This document shows positions 32,156 to 45,100 of a stretch of 64,000 nucleotides of DNA, one piece after another. Positions within the stretch are counted from its first letter, which is position 1. Every line of letters starts with the position of its first letter. Location of the stretch: assembly GCA_949825045.1 (NCBI GenBank), contig OX463814.1:32568383-32632382 (forward strand), in the 5' to 3' direction. The position numbers and the translations under genes are program-made. This stretch comes from Argyresthia goedartella. Its lineage: Eukaryota; Arthropoda; Insecta; Lepidoptera; Argyresthiidae. The notes under the pieces are model-generated. The model did no database searches and was not told the origin of the DNA. It saw only the letters and a list, made by a program, of their open reading frames with translations.

Positions 32156-32389
32156 ATCCGCAAGAGTCCGATCGATTCGATCACCTGACGGGCAAAGTGA
32201 CGTCATCACTGATCCTACATGCTATGCTGCGGGAGCCGAACTTTGGGCATTAATAACTCCGTCAATTTTTAAGATAACGAAAAACTAAAAACACAAGTTA
32301 TTATTATATTTTTTATATTATTTAACTGCATTAACCGAAATTTTCGTTGGCCACATTCATTTGGGTGAGAAAATGGCTTAGTGACAGAG

Positions 32390-32600
32390 AGCACTAATCC
32401 ATTCTCTCAACCAAATTCCAAATTCTCTTGTCCTTTAACAGTTCTTCCTCACACATGTCAGACAGCTCGTCGCGTATAGACAAGTTCTTTAATTGCCTTC
32501 GCTTTTTAAGACACGAAACACATATTTTTGCTACGAAATTTTTGTCACCTCACCAAAGTAAGAATGTCTACTGGAGGACCAATATAAAGGGATTCAGTAC
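32390..32600 (-). pseudogene. Harbinger-type transposase N-terminal relic
   Basis: Minus strand: LKNLSIRDELSDMCEEELLK then DKRIW in one frame and IWLREWIS in the next. A short repeat (gaatttggaatttgg) sits at the frame change. KRIWvReW is the usual start of Harbinger transposases. Possibly the 5' part of the relic at 30.2 kb, separated by later insertions. Confidence 0.4.
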
Positions 32601-33042
32601 CCCTGCCATTACAGTGCTGTAGTCCAGTGACGCTGGATCCAGTTACTAGATCAATGTAAATCAGCCTTATGTAGTGGAATACGGTAGTTTAGTTGCAGGT
32701 ATATTTATCTATGTTGATTGAACATGACAGTTTTAAGACAGCGCAAATTTGAAAATTATGTCCTATTTTGTAGTGACAGCAAAATTAACAGAATAAGTAC
32801 TGTAATAAGTAATAAAACAAATAACGACGTCGCCCAATCGATCCAAAAATTATCACTCACTTGTTTATTCCTCTACTGCTGCAATAGGAATAAACAACAA
32901 CCTCTAAGAACAAGTTTCTGACGTGCTCAACTACTAATCAACAAATTATCTATTCGATCTACATAACTATATCTATATCAGACAAGCAACAGTCGTACTC
33001 CACACAGTTGCTTGGAAAGTCATCCTCAGATATCGCTCAAAA
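32601..33042 (+). promoter_or_regulatory. Upstream region and 5' UTR of the P450 gene
   Basis: AT-rich. The P450 ATG at 33,043 follows gctcaaaaATG. A start with atcagacaagcaacagtcg about 70 bp upstream would be a plausible 5' UTR. No TATA box can be picked with confidence. Confidence 0.3.
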
Positions 33043-33193
33043 ATGATTTTATTGTTAATAATATCAGTGTTTGCTCTAATATTATTTTATTCGTGGTTTG
33101 GTTTTCTAAAGGACTCTTATTCGCTGAATACAAAGGGTCCCTTTCCTGTTCCCGTTTTTGGGAATGGACTCCTATTTATTGGCGACACATCCC
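33043..33193 (+). CDS. P450 exon 1 (residues 1-50)
   Basis: Membrane anchor MILLLIISVFALILFYSWF and the proline-rich hinge. Donor CATCCC then GTAAGT. Confidence 0.88.
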
Positions 33194-36100
33194 GTAAGTA
33201 TTCTTTCACGGTATTTTTTTTAAATACGATGAACTAAAATTGGGTTGCACACAGCAATGTGTACTTATTGTATTTTATATTTGTGTGTAATGACTAATTA
33301 ATGAGTAATGTTGGTAAACCTTATCAACCGTATAAATAAACAAATAAATAATATTCCTATTACCAATTTCATAGGTCATGGGTTCATGACCAATGAATGG
33401 TGACATACAAATGTCTAATTGTCGAGATAACTAGCATCTTGCTTATTTTTGCTTAGGACATGATATGCCTAAAAGTGATAGAGAACTTAGCTGTTATTAC
33501 ATTTTCAATATGCAATCAGGGAGTTTTCAGAGTTTGCCAGTAGATGTCGAACGTGCGGGTTTGAAAAAAAATTGGTAGAGACTTCAACTCGATGGGTGAC
33601 CGTTTCTACATGGGATTTTGTACGTTATTCGTATATAGCTTGATTTTTGTATTAGATTTTAAGAAATAAACAGGATCGACCTCTGCCTTGTTGTTATTAG
33701 GATTGTACCTTAAAAGAAAAAAAATAACCTTTAAAGGATCACTTCGTTCTCCCTCTGGAGTGTATCGATGAATTTTCCGAAACTACATTTTCCTTGTATT
33801 TTTTTTCCATTCGCGTTTTTCCCACGATTATTTTTTTCTCTACATTTTTTTTTAATTTAGCTTTAATTTGTAACTGTTTCTTTTTGCCAGACTATGCATT
33901 TTCGTATTTTTCATATACTATGTTTTACCGATATAATAATTTTACAGGGGTTTATTTCCTCAAACACCTTATGCTTGATCTAGCTCACATCCGGTAAATA
34001 AAGCGTGTAGAAAATTACACTTACGTATTAGCAAATAAAATTTAAAGAAAAATTAATCGTGGGAAAAAACGCGAATGGAAAAAAAAACAAGGAAAATATT
34101 ATTTAGGAAAATACATCTATACAATTTCCGTCTGTCAAAAATGGTGACAGCTGTCAAAATTTTCATAATGGTAGGAAGGTTAGATGTATCATGTGAAGAT
34201 GCCTCTGCCATCTCATCTGGGAAAAGAAAAGTTATTGTGACTTGCATAGCTACGCTGTGCTTTTGCCACCCCATCTGGGAAAAGAAGTATTTTAATGGTC
34301 AAGGGTGTGTTCTGCTGCTGTGGTGTGACTACGGAACAATAACAGTAACCATAGTCATACTAGTGTGGCATTTCGGTGTGACTACGGTGCCGTTGTGAAA
34401 TATTTGATGTTATACTTATTTAATGTATTCGAATAATTTGCATGTATAACTTGTCTGAGTACAAATTCATATGACAAAATGGTAGAACATAGAGTACTCT
34501 ATATATAACATTTGTCAACTGCATTTGTATGTACATGAATAAACAAATTTCTATTTCTATAAAGGCAAGCAATTACCTAGGTATTGTTTTTTTTGTTCCA
34601 GATTTTTTGAAAAAAATCGGTGACCTTTGCCAAGAATACGGTGACACTATTAGAGTTTATATTCTCTCTGAACGATACATCATTTTGTCAAATCCGAAAC
34701 ATATTGAGGTATGACCTGAATACTCATCATCGTCATCGTCATCAATGGTGGATCCAGGATTCCCAGATGTGGAAGGGGGGGGGGGGGGAGGGGATATAAA
34801 GTACTAAAATAATGAATACCTCGTAGCGCATTGTTACTGAAACGTCTCATTGTCTACCAGATTAGGGCCCCAGCAATGCAGTACAACGTTTAGTGCTTTA
34901 ATAGGTTAATTTCTACCACTACCCAATATGACGACAACAAGTACTAGGCACTGAAGGTCAGACAAAAGTAGCTTCAACTAGTGGAACAAATAACATGCCA
35001 TCAACCTGTTCTTACTTCCTTACTATTTGCTATACCCTAACTAACCATTAAATTGAATAACAGAGCAGATTTAGTTAAGAATAAAGTTTTAGAGGAAAAA
35101 ATAACAGTAAAATAATTATATTCTAATTTAATTTGTTCGAGATACTCTGAAAGAAAGAGTGGAAGAGGGGGAGGCCTTTGCCTAGCAGTGGGACACAGTA
35201 GACTCGTAATAATAATTAAGATTTTCTGGTTCTTTTTTAGGGTTTCATAACCGTAGGGTGCCAAACGAGATCCTATTTCTAAGCCTGTGCTGTTCGACTG
35301 TCTGTCAATCCGTCCGTTAGCAGTCTATATCACATGAGCCCAACAGGTAGAGGGATGAAATTTTCACACAATGTGTATTTCTATGAACTAAGGGCGATTT
35401 TATAAATTAAAGGGGGTCCACATAAGTGTTATATCACCCCACGCGATATAACAAATCATATCTTTATTTTAATATGATCGTAAATTTCGCGTCTTATTAC
35501 ATAGTGGCGCAATTAGTTTGACATCGGTCGCGCAATCTAATTTTGGGTTCGAATCCACGTTCGAACATAATATTTTCTTACGGCGGTAGGGCGAGTGTGC
35601 GAGTCCGACCCGCATTTGACCGATTTTTGTTTTATTCTACAAAAAAATTCTGTCCATCCATATAGCCAATTCTTATTTATTTCTTCGGTTTTCATGTTTG
35701 TGGTTACTGTATTAAGTTCTATCACGAATACGGTGCTGTACGCGCATTTTATTTTATTTTAAATTTTTATTTTCAGCCAATAATGTCGAGTATGGATTAC
35801 ATTACGAAAGGTGAAGATTATGATTACTTACACCCGTGGCTCGGACAAGGATTACTTACATCTACAGGTTAGTCGCTATTTGCTAATTAATAAACATAAC
35901 CATTTACATACAGGCACATACATTGCTTCTGGCCCCTGTGCAATTGCGTCAGTTGGCGCAGTTCCAGACTTAATTTATTTATATATTAATTTTCTTTATT
36001 TTTTACATATTTTAATAGTTATTCTGTTATTCGAGGCCGAAACAAATCTAACAAATAAGAGATCATTAAAATCGACCCAACCGTTCTTAAGTTATAAATG

Positions 36101-39100
36101 GTGTAACTAACCCGAGTTTGTTTTATAGTTTTAGATAATTACGTCTGCGTAGACTTAAATTATCAATTACCGGGAAAACATTACCCTCCTTCTAGCACAG
36201 TCGGATTATAAGTATCCTATATGTTAATCTAGCTCAAAATATTATTGTGCGCTAAAAATTCATATCTGTTCAGCCATTTTTGCGTGATTTACTAACAATC
36301 GTCCACTTTCGCATTTCTAATATTAGTGGGATTTTCACTATCTGCGTGCAATAATTAAATACGTTTTTTTAACAATAAATGTACTTTATTCATAAATAAT
36401 TACTTATGTAGGAACTGGAATTATAAGTAATTTATCTGAGAAAAATACTATACATAGGTACATTTATGACTTTTATGTATAACTAAGTCATTGATTTTAT
36501 GTCATTTTAGGGTTTGACAAAAATGAAGTTTCTACTAGTGCTTAAATCATTATTATTTCTTGCTGTTTTGGTTAAAATAGTACTCCTGTAGTGTGTGTAC
36601 AGTATATGTAGGTAATGTTGGTTGATTCCAAACTCAACGACTGCTGTTTTGAGAAAGCCTTTTATTGTATACTTATTCTAATAAAGTTATCTCGCTTCGC
36701 CTAGTTAAATATCTACAAACTATGCATAATGTACTAACTATGCCTAATATGCGATTGCTGACATAGCTCGTACATCCTGCCGACTCAAAAGGATAAGGAC
36801 TAAACAAGTGTAAAAAAGTAAATTTAAAATGTAAATAAAAGGGTAAAAAAAGGGTATCGCAGAGTTTTAAAGTTTACTATATGCTAACATGTGGTATCTC
36901 TAATCTAACGGAATGACTGCGGCGCAGCTTCTGCGTCGATCTCGGTGCTGTCCCCGGGCTGTCAGTGGTCGCCGGCGGAGTTAAATCCTGCAATTGGATG
37001 TCCTTGTGCGTGATCGTGGGGACGTTCTCGGTGCTGTCAGCTGCTGATTTTTTGTGGCATTTTCTTGCTCTGTGCCATCTCGTAATGACGTAGATAATGC
37101 CCGTCAGAGTGATGAGTACCAGGATTGAGTACAATGCAGAGTACTGGTGGACGTCATGTATTGTTAATGGTGTTAATCGTGCTTGTTGTTTCAGGTTCTC
37201 GATATGGGCTTTGATGTTGTGCCAGTCGTCGTCGTGATCCTCTTCCTTGTACGTCTTGATGTCTGAGGTGTTTACTATCTGGTTCAAGATCGATGCCTCG
37301 GGGATGTCAGATTGTGCTGGACTGACGTTGATGTGGCTGAAGTAGTTGTGGTGTCCTGATATGGTGAATGTGTTGCTTCTGATAGAGCAAGCTTTACCGA
37401 TATCGAGTATTCCGTTCCCGGTCAATGAGCTCGAGTGCACTTTGCTGTCTGGGCAAAGTATGCGCACAGCGCATTCCTCGCAGCACGTGTACATCCACTT
37501 ATTATTGTTATGTAATCTGATCCATTGCTCGTCACACGCGGCCGTGGCCTCTGTGCGGCACAGTGACCTATTGAGGATGCTCAGGCTACATATGTTGTTT
37601 GTTACCTGCTACTCGTAAACAGGTTTGTCAATGGAGCAGAGTATTTGATCTGCCGATGTGTGTATGCATCTTTGCATGTCTGTTTCTGTTGGTGAGAGTA
37701 GAAGATCCTTTTGAAGATTGAATGCTATGTAAACAGCTGTAGTTTCAACTATGTGGTCCTTGTGTGGTAAGCTGATTATTCTGTCAACTTGAAAGTGCTC
37801 CTTGTTCACGAGGGGTATCTTCGCTTCGATGATAAATAATCTTAGGTTTGCGAGCCTCTGTTTGTCGACCGGTTGTGGTCAAGTTGCTGTAAATGATGTT
37901 GACTTGCTCTTCCAACTGCTCTGGAGCTATCAATTGCGCGTCCAGGTGACCTTGTGTGAGCTCTGTGATCGTATTGATGAGTTTTTGTTGAACATTTCTT
38001 ATATTAGAGATGATAATTTCGGCTGTAAGAAGTGTTGATAATGTGAATAACTCGTCGCTGTATTCAACTCGCAAGCGTTGCTCTACTAGCTGGAATTCCT
38101 GAAGGTGTTGCTGCATGTTTCTGAACTGCTTGTTCATTATGGCTTCGTTACGGTGTAATAGGTTGGACTGCGCTTCTATTACGGTCGTTTGATTCTTGAG
38201 TAGGTCTTGCAGGTGGTTCTCATTATAGGATATTTTTTCAATATCCTTCTCATATTTCCTCGCAAAAATGTCGTCCAATACGCCAAACAGGGAGTTTGCG
38301 ATGTAGCCTACCCCGTTTATGAGACCTTTTTTTTGTCGCCTTTCATTTTGACCTTGGCGTAGTATGTGGTTGTAGTGTTGTATTTCTGCTAACTCGTGCT
38401 TCAATTGAAATACTTTTCCTTTGTATTGTTTTGATTGTGCCTTGCTCGGTAACTGTAGGTGATTTTCAATATGACTGACGTAATCTTCGATTTCGAGAAT
38501 TCCGTTCCAGTATGTAGACAGATTATATGTCTTGGTTTTTACTGAACTCGAAAACGTTGTAGAAGCTCGTCGCTGGGGTCAATATGGATAGACACAGTAA
38601 AACCGCCATTGATATGAAGTTACGCGTAGGTTTCCTGACTCGGCGATTTTGCGGCTTTTTTTTAGGTCAGCTGTTGTATTGATTATAGTTGTCTGATGAG
38701 AGTTACTATTTTTAGATTGTTGTAGTTGTTGGCTACTGCTATTCTCCTCTCTTGTTGGAAGGACCGATAGTTTGATGACCGGTCTCTTCATGATACCATT
38801 CTTGGTTTTGAGTGTGACGATGCGGAAGTGCCCATCCTTTCCTGGGTGAACCTCGATGATTCTTCCTAGAAGCCACTTGCCGGGAGGTATGTTGTCTTCT
38901 TGTATAAGCACGATATCATCTACTTGAAGGTTAGGTCTTGCTCATCTCCATTTTGTTCTTGTTTGTAGAGTGTTCAAATATTCGGCGGACCACTTCTTCC
39001 AAAATTGCTTGTTCATGTTTTGAACGAGTCGCCACCTCGTGATGAGGTTCATGTTTGTTTATTTGTTTATTTGGAAACTGGGCCCACAGCACAAAATGAT

Positions 39101-42100
39101 AAACATAGATACAAAAACTAGCTTAGACTTAGGCCAATTAAGAGCCCTTGTTATACTTCTTTAACAATGTAAATACAGTTTGTTTGTAAGTTTTAAATGA
39201 AATAAAATCAAACACAAGTAATATTAATAAAATAAAAAATAAAATACAAGCTTGAGGAGAAGGGAGGGAGGGGGGAGGTGTGTGTGTGTGTGTGTGGAAA
39301 TGAATGTATTTGTTCGAAATAGAGAGAATTTTTTTTTTTTTTTTTTTTTTTTTTTATTATTAATATTATTAGTATTATTAAAGAGTGAGGATTTATTCAT
39401 TTAGTGGAGGTACAAGTATTGACCTTATATTTCTCTGAAAGAGGCCAGGGGAGCAATGGAAAATGTCCATACTGGAAAACTTTCGGTTGTAAGTGCGAGG
39501 CAGGCGGCGGCTGGTAGAATTGGCGGCATAGTTTGAACGAGCCAGAGGTACACTAAACAGTCTGGTATGACGAGTACGTTTTGATGGCGCCTCAAGTCTG
39601 ACTAGAGCCTCGACCAGATCCGGACAGTCCACTACACCATGACAAACATTGTAGAGCAGCCTCATGTCCATCATCACTCGACGGGACTCAAGACTAAGGA
39701 TGTTGTGATGTCGGCATTCTGTTGCGTAGTCGTCGGTATCATATCCGTCTCGGAAGCTGAGTTGCCGGAGAAATTTTACCTGGAGACGTTCAATGTTGTC
39801 AGGATCTGTTTGTAGTCTGGCTAATAATGAACCTCCAACTAAGAAGTGTCCAGGCGTCAGATACTCGTCTTCCGGGTTTCCCGTTAGCTCGACCAGCGGT
39901 CTGGAGTTGAGGCAGGCTTCTATCTGCTGAAGGACAGTGATGAACTCCTCATATGTGAGGTTTTGTTCTCCCATGACTTTCCGTAGGAGATGCTTGAAGC
40001 TCTTCACAGCAGCCTCTATTAATCCGCCAGATGAAGGAAATACTGGACAATTGAACGACCATTGTATTTGATGGTCGCTTATTTTTCTAAATAGGTTTTC
40101 GTTGATTGTTGCCATGATTTCTTGATATTCTTGCTGGAGGAGGCTGTTTGCCCCAGTAAAGTTGGTATCATTATCACTATACATGTGGCTTGGGGTACTG
40201 CGTCGTGCACAGAAGCGACGAAAAGCAGCCAGAAATCCTTGTGTCGAAAGGTCGGATACAAGCTCCAGATGGATGGCCTTCATTGCGAGACACTCGAATA
40301 CCGCCAAGTATCCCTTGTGTGTCCTTACTCCAAGTCCTTTGTTCGCCTTGATATTGTAAAACCCAGTGAAATTCACGCCAGTATGGCTGAATTCCCTTAA
40401 TGGTGTTACTCTTGGCTTGGGCAGGGCGACCATGATCTGAGTGTCACAACCCAAGGCCCAGGCCCCTAGTCCCCTGCGGCCCCGGCAGTCCTGGCTACGA
40501 CGGTGTGCCAGGAACTTCTGGAGCAGGGGGTGCTAAGAATCCCCGGTTGAGATCTTACCGTCACACGACCATGGCTACGAAAACTGACTCCGAAAACACA
40601 CTCAATCTAATAACATATAATGTAAAAACTTTAAGATTAGAAGAAAAACTAATAGAACTTGAAAATGCTTTAGAACATATATCATGGGCTTATTATTGGT
40701 TTATCTGAGGTGAGGAGAAAGGGAGATGATACATTAGAAAGTAAAGACAACATTTTCTTCTATTCTGGAAAAGCTGGAGGCCTGTCTGGAGTAGGCTTTT
40801 TGGTCGCAAAGTGTTGGGCCAATAACATAATGGAGTTTAAGGCCTACTCCGACCGTATAGCCGTGCTTGAATTCAGAGTCACAGAGGATAAAGTATTAAC
40901 CGTTGTTCAAACCTACGCTCCTACATCAGCCCATCCGGACGAAGAGATAGAATCATTCTACGACCTCCTCGGTATGGTTTGTAATGAGAACCGAGGACAC
41001 TGGACCACAGTCATAGGTGACTTCAATGCAAAGATTGGACCAAGACTTGACAAAGACAACTGTCACTTGCAGGGACCGCACGGCCTCGGCACCCAAAACC
41101 CACGAGGTACACGCCTCATCCGTTTTGCTCTTGGACAAAATTTTGCTATCAGCAACACCTTCTTCTACAAAAAGCCGCAAAGAAGGTAGACCTGGATTTC
41201 AACAGATGGTCGCGTGAAAAACGAAATTGATTTTGCCCTCATCTCAGATCAATCAATAGTTCACGACGTCAGCGTAATTAATAATATTAAATTTGCCTCT
41301 GATCACAGACCACTCCGCGCCAAATTGGTTTTTGATACAAAACTACACCGCCTGAAATTATTTAAGAGCCGAACTAGACATTTGAACAGAAATACTTTGA
41401 TGGCTAATGCAGACCAGTTTCAATTAGAACTCAAAAATAGTTTTGGTTTGCTACAAAATATAGATAAAGATGACGTGCAGGAACAGTACATATATTTTCA
41501 AAAGTGTGTAAGAAAAGCAAGCAATAAAATTAAACAAACAAAACCAAAACTTAAAAAACCTTCAACAAAGATGATAGAAGTGGTGAAGAATATAGACTGT
41601 TGGATAGAAAAGTAAAAATATCAATAAGGCGAGATATTAGACAATATAACACAAAGCTGGTACAAACAGCGTTAGAAAATAATAAATCCCTCAAAATTGC
41701 TAAGAAAGGAATATCACAAAACAAATCATGGATCACTTGCCTAAAAGACACGAACGGAAATAAACAGAGGGACAGGACCAAAATTATAAATATTTGCACT
41801 AACTTCTACCAGAACCTTTACACTAGACTGACGAATACAACCGAACAAGAACCTGCTTCAGCATTCTGTTGCCCTGATAACATACAACCAATCACTGGCT
41901 ATGAGGTTCATTGCGCCCTTCGCTCAATGAAGTTCAACAAGAGTCCGGGCCACGACGGCATATCAACAGAAGTGTTGAAGTTGGGCGAGCCCATTTTACT
42001 ACCACAGGTCACAAACTTTTTCAACTCTCTAATGCATACCGGACGATTTCCAGTCAACATGTGCCACTCGGAAATCATACTCCTTCACAAAAAAGGCGCG

Positions 42101-45100
42101 CGATCAGATATCGGCAACTACCGTCCTATCAGCCTTACATCCCACCTGTATAAGGCTTTTATCCAAGTGATAGAGCGCCGCATATCTGGTCTACTCGACC
42201 AAGCTCAACCACCCGAGCAGGCTGGATTTCGACGCGGTATGTCGACCTCAGATCATCTCCATACACTGAACCAGATTATTGAGAAGTATCACGAATATAA
42301 CCTCCCTCTATATATTGCCTTCGTCGACTACTCAAAGGCATTTGATAGTTTGACACACACATCCATATTTACAGCACTCTATAATCAAGATATAAATACA
42401 CACTACATCAGACTCATCAAGGAAATATATAGAAACAGTACAGCATCAATTAAATTACAGTTTCCGGGTCCATCATTTCCAATTGAAAGAGGCGTCAAGC
42501 AGGGCGATCCTCTCTCCCCTAAATTTTTTATGAGCGTGTTGGAAGAGGTCTTCAAGACACTAGAGCCAGATTGCGAGAGCAGGGGTATAGACGTCGGCGA
42601 GGCGAAGCTTACAAACCTTCGTTTCGCCGATGATATAGTCCTGTTTTCTAATTCACCTTCTGAACTACAAACTATGCTGCAACAACTCAGCCATGCAAGC
42701 CTCGAGGTTGGTCTTAGCATGAACATGTTAAAGACCAAGGTCATGTCTAACAGCAAGGAGCATGCGGTAGATGTGGATGGGGTGAGAATTGCTAATGTCC
42801 AGGAATATATCTATCTAGGCCAAATAGTCTCTTTCCAGGCGCTACAAGACAAGGAAGTCGATAGACGCGTCGACAATGCCTGGAAGAGCTTTTGGTCTAT
42901 GAAGGAGTTCATGAAGGGACAACTTCCGTTGTCCCTGAAACGCAAGCTCATGGACATGTGCATTCTTCCCATCCTTACCTATTGATGATTGCCTTAGATT
43001 GATTCAATGTTCATTGAAACAATGCCCTTGCTTTGCTTCGAACTAAGGTCGTTAGTAAGATCTCTTCATCGTCGGTTGCTACGTAGTTTACACTGTGTTG
43101 TCATTTCCCATTGGTGTGCGGCAATGTAGGTAAGCTAGATTCCATTGAAGTCGGGCGCGCGGCAGTAGGTTGCACGACACTTCGTTTGCAGATTGCATCA
43201 TGCAGTAATGTGTTGTGATTTTGCTGCCAGACTCGGCACCTTTTTAACGCATTGCACTGGTCGTTAGAGTGCTTGTAGAGGCAGTTTTGGGAAACGTTCA
43301 GTTGCCTTACTAACCTTAATTTTCCATATGCTTCCTTGTTATTGAACTTGTCGCATAGAAACAGAGTGTGGTTCTGATTAAATAATGGGCAGACTTTGTT
43401 GGTTGTCTGCGATGTATGAGCCTGGTATTCCTTCTTTGGATACTTCCCATAATTCCCGAATTTGTTGAATCCTTGATGATGACTAGTTTGCTTCAGCTGT
43501 GGTGGCGTGGGCTCCTCCTCCTTTTTGTGGATCGGTTCCAACGCGGTAAACTTTGATTCGAGGAAATGCATAAGCTCTTTAAGCTCTGGTATGTCGCGAG
43601 GCGATTTGCGTGACTCTTTGTAGTCTAAGTATGTCTCACTGTCCAGCTTCTTAGCGATTAGATGTACCAACAGAGGGTCCCAGGTAGCTGTGTCAATTCC
43701 CAGGTTCTGTATGGCGTGTATGCACTCCGAAGATGTATCGAAGAGGCGCTTGATTTCGAATGATGTTTTTTTCTGTATGTTCGGCTGGTTTAGGAACAAC
43801 TCGACGTGTTTGGTGAAGAGAAGCTGTGGGTTGTTGTATCTATGTACCAGCAGTTCCCATGCCATATCGTAGTTGTCCGATGACGTATGCAAGTGCTGAA
43901 TGAGTCGCTCTGGTTCTCCCTTCAGCTTCCTTTCAAATGTTGCATCTTGTGGCTCACGCTTAGACCATTGTTATTGTGAATTGTTTCAATGTAGAGGTCG
44001 TAAAATGTCGGCCACAGCGTGAAGCTGCCTGTGAAAACTGGTATGTCCAGCTTAGGCGTAGCATGCTCCGAATGGGCCGTTGATGCTAGTATTAAATTCA
44101 AAGATCTCTTGATGTTTTTGTATGAGTCTTCGAACGAGTAGAACTGCTGATCGTATTCATCGTTCGATCCTTGCAAAATGTTGTCGATCTGTAGGTGTAG
44201 GGAGTCTATAGTCTTCCAAAGTTTCTGTAGGTTCTTGAGCTCATTTTCCAATTCCCTTTTGTCGCGAATGTCTTCCACCTTCAAACTCCTTACGGCTCTA
44301 CTGAATGCCCTGAAGTTGGTTTGCTGCATGGCAGCAGGTCCGATACTTCATTCGGCGCCTTCGAAGTTCCGGAGGATGGCGTCGGTCCTGAGGCTATGGT
44401 TAGCTTGATCGCAGAAACGCCAGATTTCTGCGCCAGCGGCTAAAGAGGTAAGAAATCCTTCTCTGGCGTCGGCGGGAACGTTGCAATCTTGTTTCGAACG
44501 GAGTCAAAATATTTTCGTGTTTGTTCGAATTGCTTCTCCGCGAAGAATGGCTCGATGTCGTTTTCGTAGACTTGTAGTTTCTGATTGTTGGCTTGGAACT
44601 CGGTAAAAAGTTTGTCGAATTTATCCAGACGCTCACGTAGATAATCCCGCGTCTTTCGGACTGAGAATCCTTCACGAAGTTCCTGTCTAATAACTTGATG
44701 TTTTCAAGTATTTCTTTTTGATGTTATGATAGACTCTCCATAATGCGCAAAAGTGTTGAAATTGCTTGCTATTCTTAATTCGATAATACTTCGCTTGTGT
44801 TTTTGTTCTCTGTTGCGAAGGTCGAGTATTGTGAGCAGAAACTGGTACTTGTGCTTGAACCTGTATGCTGGTTTCCCACTTGTGTGCCAGGTTGTCGTTG
44901 TGTGTCCTGGCAATGTGTAGGACTGTTGCTGGCTGATGCTGTATCCCAGAACGCTGTCGCGATGGCTGGGCTCTGATGTGCTGGTTGCTGAGACTTCACA
45001 CGACGGATAATTTTCATGGCTCGCGAGGTCCTTATTTTAGTTCGAAGGACCAAAAACTGTAGTGTGTGTACAGTATATGTAGTTAATGTTGGTTGATTCC

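Noticed and set aside
34776..34795. G-quadruplex element
   Set aside because: A single G-run without the four-tract pattern; likely simple slippage or an assembly run.
35507..35575. Functional tRNA gene
   Set aside because: A and B boxes are present but no cloverleaf with a paired acceptor stem; a second diverged copy at 59.3 kb shows it is a SINE.
36877..38607. Host membrane protein gene
   Set aside because: Position between BEL pol and LTR, the cleavage-site/fusion-like layout and the frameshifts fit a retroelement envelope.
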